A stretch of 64,000 nt of DNA from Promethearchaeota archaeon (GTDB lineage: Archaea; Asgardarchaeota; Lokiarchaeia; Sigynarchaeales; SOKP01), in NCBI GenBank assembly GCA_019058515.1, contig JAHPYY010000176.1:1-64000 (forward strand), read 5' to 3'. Of the stretch, positions 62,677 through 64,000 are shown piece by piece (within the stretch, counting starts at the first letter, position 1; every line of letters begins with the position of its first letter). Position numbers and translations under genes: made by a program. Under the pieces are notes generated by a model. It saw nothing but the letters and a program-made list of their open reading frames with translations. It did no database searches and was not told where the DNA came from.

Positions 62677-63225
62677 ATGAAATACAAACGATTTTGTTTA
62701 CTATTACTCTTGTTAACTTTAATCCTTCCAGCTATTAACGTCAATGGATTAGTCGAGACGGAAAAAGCGTTTGAATTCAGAGACAAAATAAATTACGGAG
62801 CATCAATCTTTTTTTTAGTGAGCTTGAACAAGAGTGATTTATTGGAGATTGCGTTAATTCCTTTTGGTGCCGAAAATTTCACCGGCAATTTCACCTTATT
62901 TTTATTTAACGAACGACCCGAAGAAAATCATGTAAACCAAGATTTCACCTTGGATCCTGAGATTTTTGATAAAGCAATCTACTACGATCTTGGCGAGAAA
63001 CCGTATTTAAACTTCACAGCAGACGAGGAATTGATTTATTACATTCAAATCGTTCTATTAGACGAAGGACCCGATACTTTCACTTTAGAATCAAATCGAG
63101 ATTTAATTCGCTATTATTTGCCACAAATACCAGGATATCCTTTATCTTCAATCGCATTAATTTGCAGCTTATCTGCGTTAGTTTGGATAATGATTTTGTC
63201 AAGAAAATTGAGAATTAAACCTTAA
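62677..63225 (+). CDS. Exported protein with C-terminal membrane anchor
   Basis: A 182-residue protein with a signal peptide (KYKRFCLLLLLLTLILPAINVNG), a beta-rich acidic outer domain with N-glycosylation-type sites (NFTGNFT, NFTADE, NKSD), and a C-terminal helix (SSIALICSLSALVWIMILS) followed by RKLRIKP. The fold of the outer part resembles pre-peptidase-like beta sandwiches, but this is a guess. Single gene before cdhD. Confidence 0.68.
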   Translation: MKYKRFCLLLLLLTLILPAINVNGLVETEKAFEFRDKINYGASIFFLVSLNKSDLLEIALIPFGAENFTGNFTLFLFNERPEENHVNQDFTLDPEIFDKAIYYDLGEKPYLNFTADEELIYYIQIVLLDEGPDTFTLESNRDLIRYYLPQIPGYPLSSIALICSLSALVWIMILSRKLRIKP

Positions 63226-63451
63226 TTTCACCAACTTTTTTTTAGATTTTCTAAATATTTAACGTTTATTTCATTAACTTGATTGATTTCATCACATAAA
63301 TCCTTTAAATGTCTGAAAATAGAAATCATATATATAAAAGAATGATCAAAATGCGACATAACCCATATTTAAATTACTATCGAAAGCGTACATAAGTTTT
63401 ATATTTTCTTCAATGTTTTCTACTTCAATACACTAAATATAGTAATTAATC

Positions 63452-64000
63452 ATGTCGTACGACGAATTAAGCAAAAAATTAGCGGAATTAATGAACGATA
63501 CTCAGGAACTCGAATTAAAAGATGTCGAGATGTTTGCCGAGTATCTCGAATTCGAAATGCTTCCGCAAATGATCGTTTCAGCAGCTCAAGCGGCAGGTTT
63601 ACCTGGGGCGGCACAGCTAGGTAAAGCGGAGTGGACGCCTTCTAAGTTTTCTTTGGATCTTGATTTCCCTGGAGAAATTCAAACCATTCAATTTATTAGG
63701 TCTAACGGAAAAACCTGTACTATAGGAGGAGAAAAGGTACCTCCTTTCTACAATTTCCTTGGTCTTGATAAAAGGAATCCCCATCCACCCCTAGTAACTT
63801 ACGATGTATTCGACATGGGCGCTAAAATGATGCTTCCTAAACCTATTAAACAAGAATACGGCGATGTGCTTGCAGATCCCGCTCAATGGGCAAAGTTTGC
63901 TGTCGATAAGTTTGACGCTGAATGTATTACATTCCACTCGCTTTCGATTGATCCTGCAATGGGAGATGTTCCCGTATCTCAATCCAGAAAGTTTTTAGAA
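63452..64000 (+). CDS. cdhD: Acetyl-CoA decarbonylase/synthase delta subunit, 5' part
   Basis: The first 183 residues of the corrinoid-protein small subunit of the CODH/ACS complex; the gene runs past the window. Hallmarks are the N-terminal DVEMFAEYLEFE segment, CTIGGEKVPPFYNFLG, LVTYDVFDMGAKM, EYGDVLADPAQWAKFAVDKF and ITFHSLSIDP, matching methanogen CdhD in order and spacing. With CdhE it carries the methyl group between tetrahydropterin and acetyl-CoA synthase in the Wood-Ljungdahl pathway. Its presence fits an anaerobic Asgard. Confidence 0.93.
   Translation, partial: MSYDELSKKLAELMNDTQELELKDVEMFAEYLEFEMLPQMIVSAAQAAGLPGAAQLGKAEWTPSKFSLDLDFPGEIQTIQFIRSNGKTCTIGGEKVPPFYNFLGLDKRNPHPPLVTYDVFDMGAKMMLPKPIKQEYGDVLADPAQWAKFAVDKFDAECITFHSLSIDPAMGDVPVSQSRKFLE

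Noticed and set aside
1..64000. CRISPR arrays, rRNA genes, insertion sequences with transposases
   Set aside because: Looked for on both strands; none seen.

Overview
The window looks like a piece of an Asgard archaeon (Promethearchaeota), most like the Lokiarchaeia. It is AT-rich and has archaeal information machinery: a thermosome, a divergent TFB, an archaeal-type ArgS, deoxyhypusine synthase, archaemetzincin and an intron-containing tRNA-Pro. It also has genes that are typical of Asgards: two Ras/Rab-like GTPases, a longin-like/Arf-like GTPase fusion, a roadblock protein, an SPFH (flotillin-like) protein beside a tandem winged-helix protein that resembles ESCRT-II Vps22, and a membrane protein with a roadblock/longin-like tail. 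Its metabolism looks anaerobic: an acetyl-CoA decarbonylase/synthase delta subunit, an HdrD-like Fe-S protein, a cytosolic reductive-dehalogenase-type protein, a fatty acyl-CoA ligase and a MaoC hydratase.

Layout. 1-5 kb: the 3' part of a thermosome gene, a radical SAM protein, a secreted protein, a GTPase with a degenerate P-loop and two gene remnants. 4.8-7.5 kb: an AT-rich stretch (GNAT, secreted protein) ending in a broken transglutaminase-like gene. 7.6-14.3 kb: VapBC, a ferredoxin-like protein, a GNAT/M50-like fusion (its promoter region is a near copy of the one of the ferredoxin-like gene), MaoC, a methyltransferase, a reductase gene interrupted by a stop, and Nudix. 14.3-16.4 kb: a CDP-alcohol transferase and a zinc-ribbon protein that abut a truncated cupin. 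16.7-27.8 kb: SMP-30, TPR, TFB, two metallophosphoesterases, isochorismatase-like, methyltransferase, M20 peptidase, cupin and membrane proteins. 27.8-41.2 kb: mostly membrane and envelope proteins, with a cyclase, an HDAC-like deacylase, a roadblock protein and an FtsX/LolD-type ABC pair. 41.4-46.9 kb: acyl-CoA ligase, GTPase, HdrD-like, Lin0512 and reductive dehalogenase. 47.2-53.3 kb: SPFH plus the ESCRT-II-like protein, ArgS, a ureohydrolase/deoxyhypusine synthase pair and tRNA-Pro. 53.5-64 kb: archaemetzincin, ADP-ribosylglycohydrolase, longin-Arf, a receiver-domain protein, dapA-dapB, an unusual repeat protein, dapF, a membrane protein and the start of cdhD.

Three patterns cut across the window. 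(1) The first 26 kb hold at least six broken genes, interrupted by TAA, TAG or TGA or by frameshifts. (2) Three conserved genes lack any ATG, GTG or TTG at the expected place and seem to start at ATA or ATT, two of them behind good Shine-Dalgarno sequences. (3) A pyrimidine-rich terminator of about 30 bases occurs in three near-identical copies after genes or gene remnants.

Genes that probably work together are vapB-vapC, the ABC pair, SPFH with the winged-helix protein, the ureohydrolase with deoxyhypusine synthase (agmatine-dependent hypusination of aIF5A), and dapA, dapB and dapF (lysine/diaminopimelate). All functional calls come from reading motifs by eye; no database search was run.
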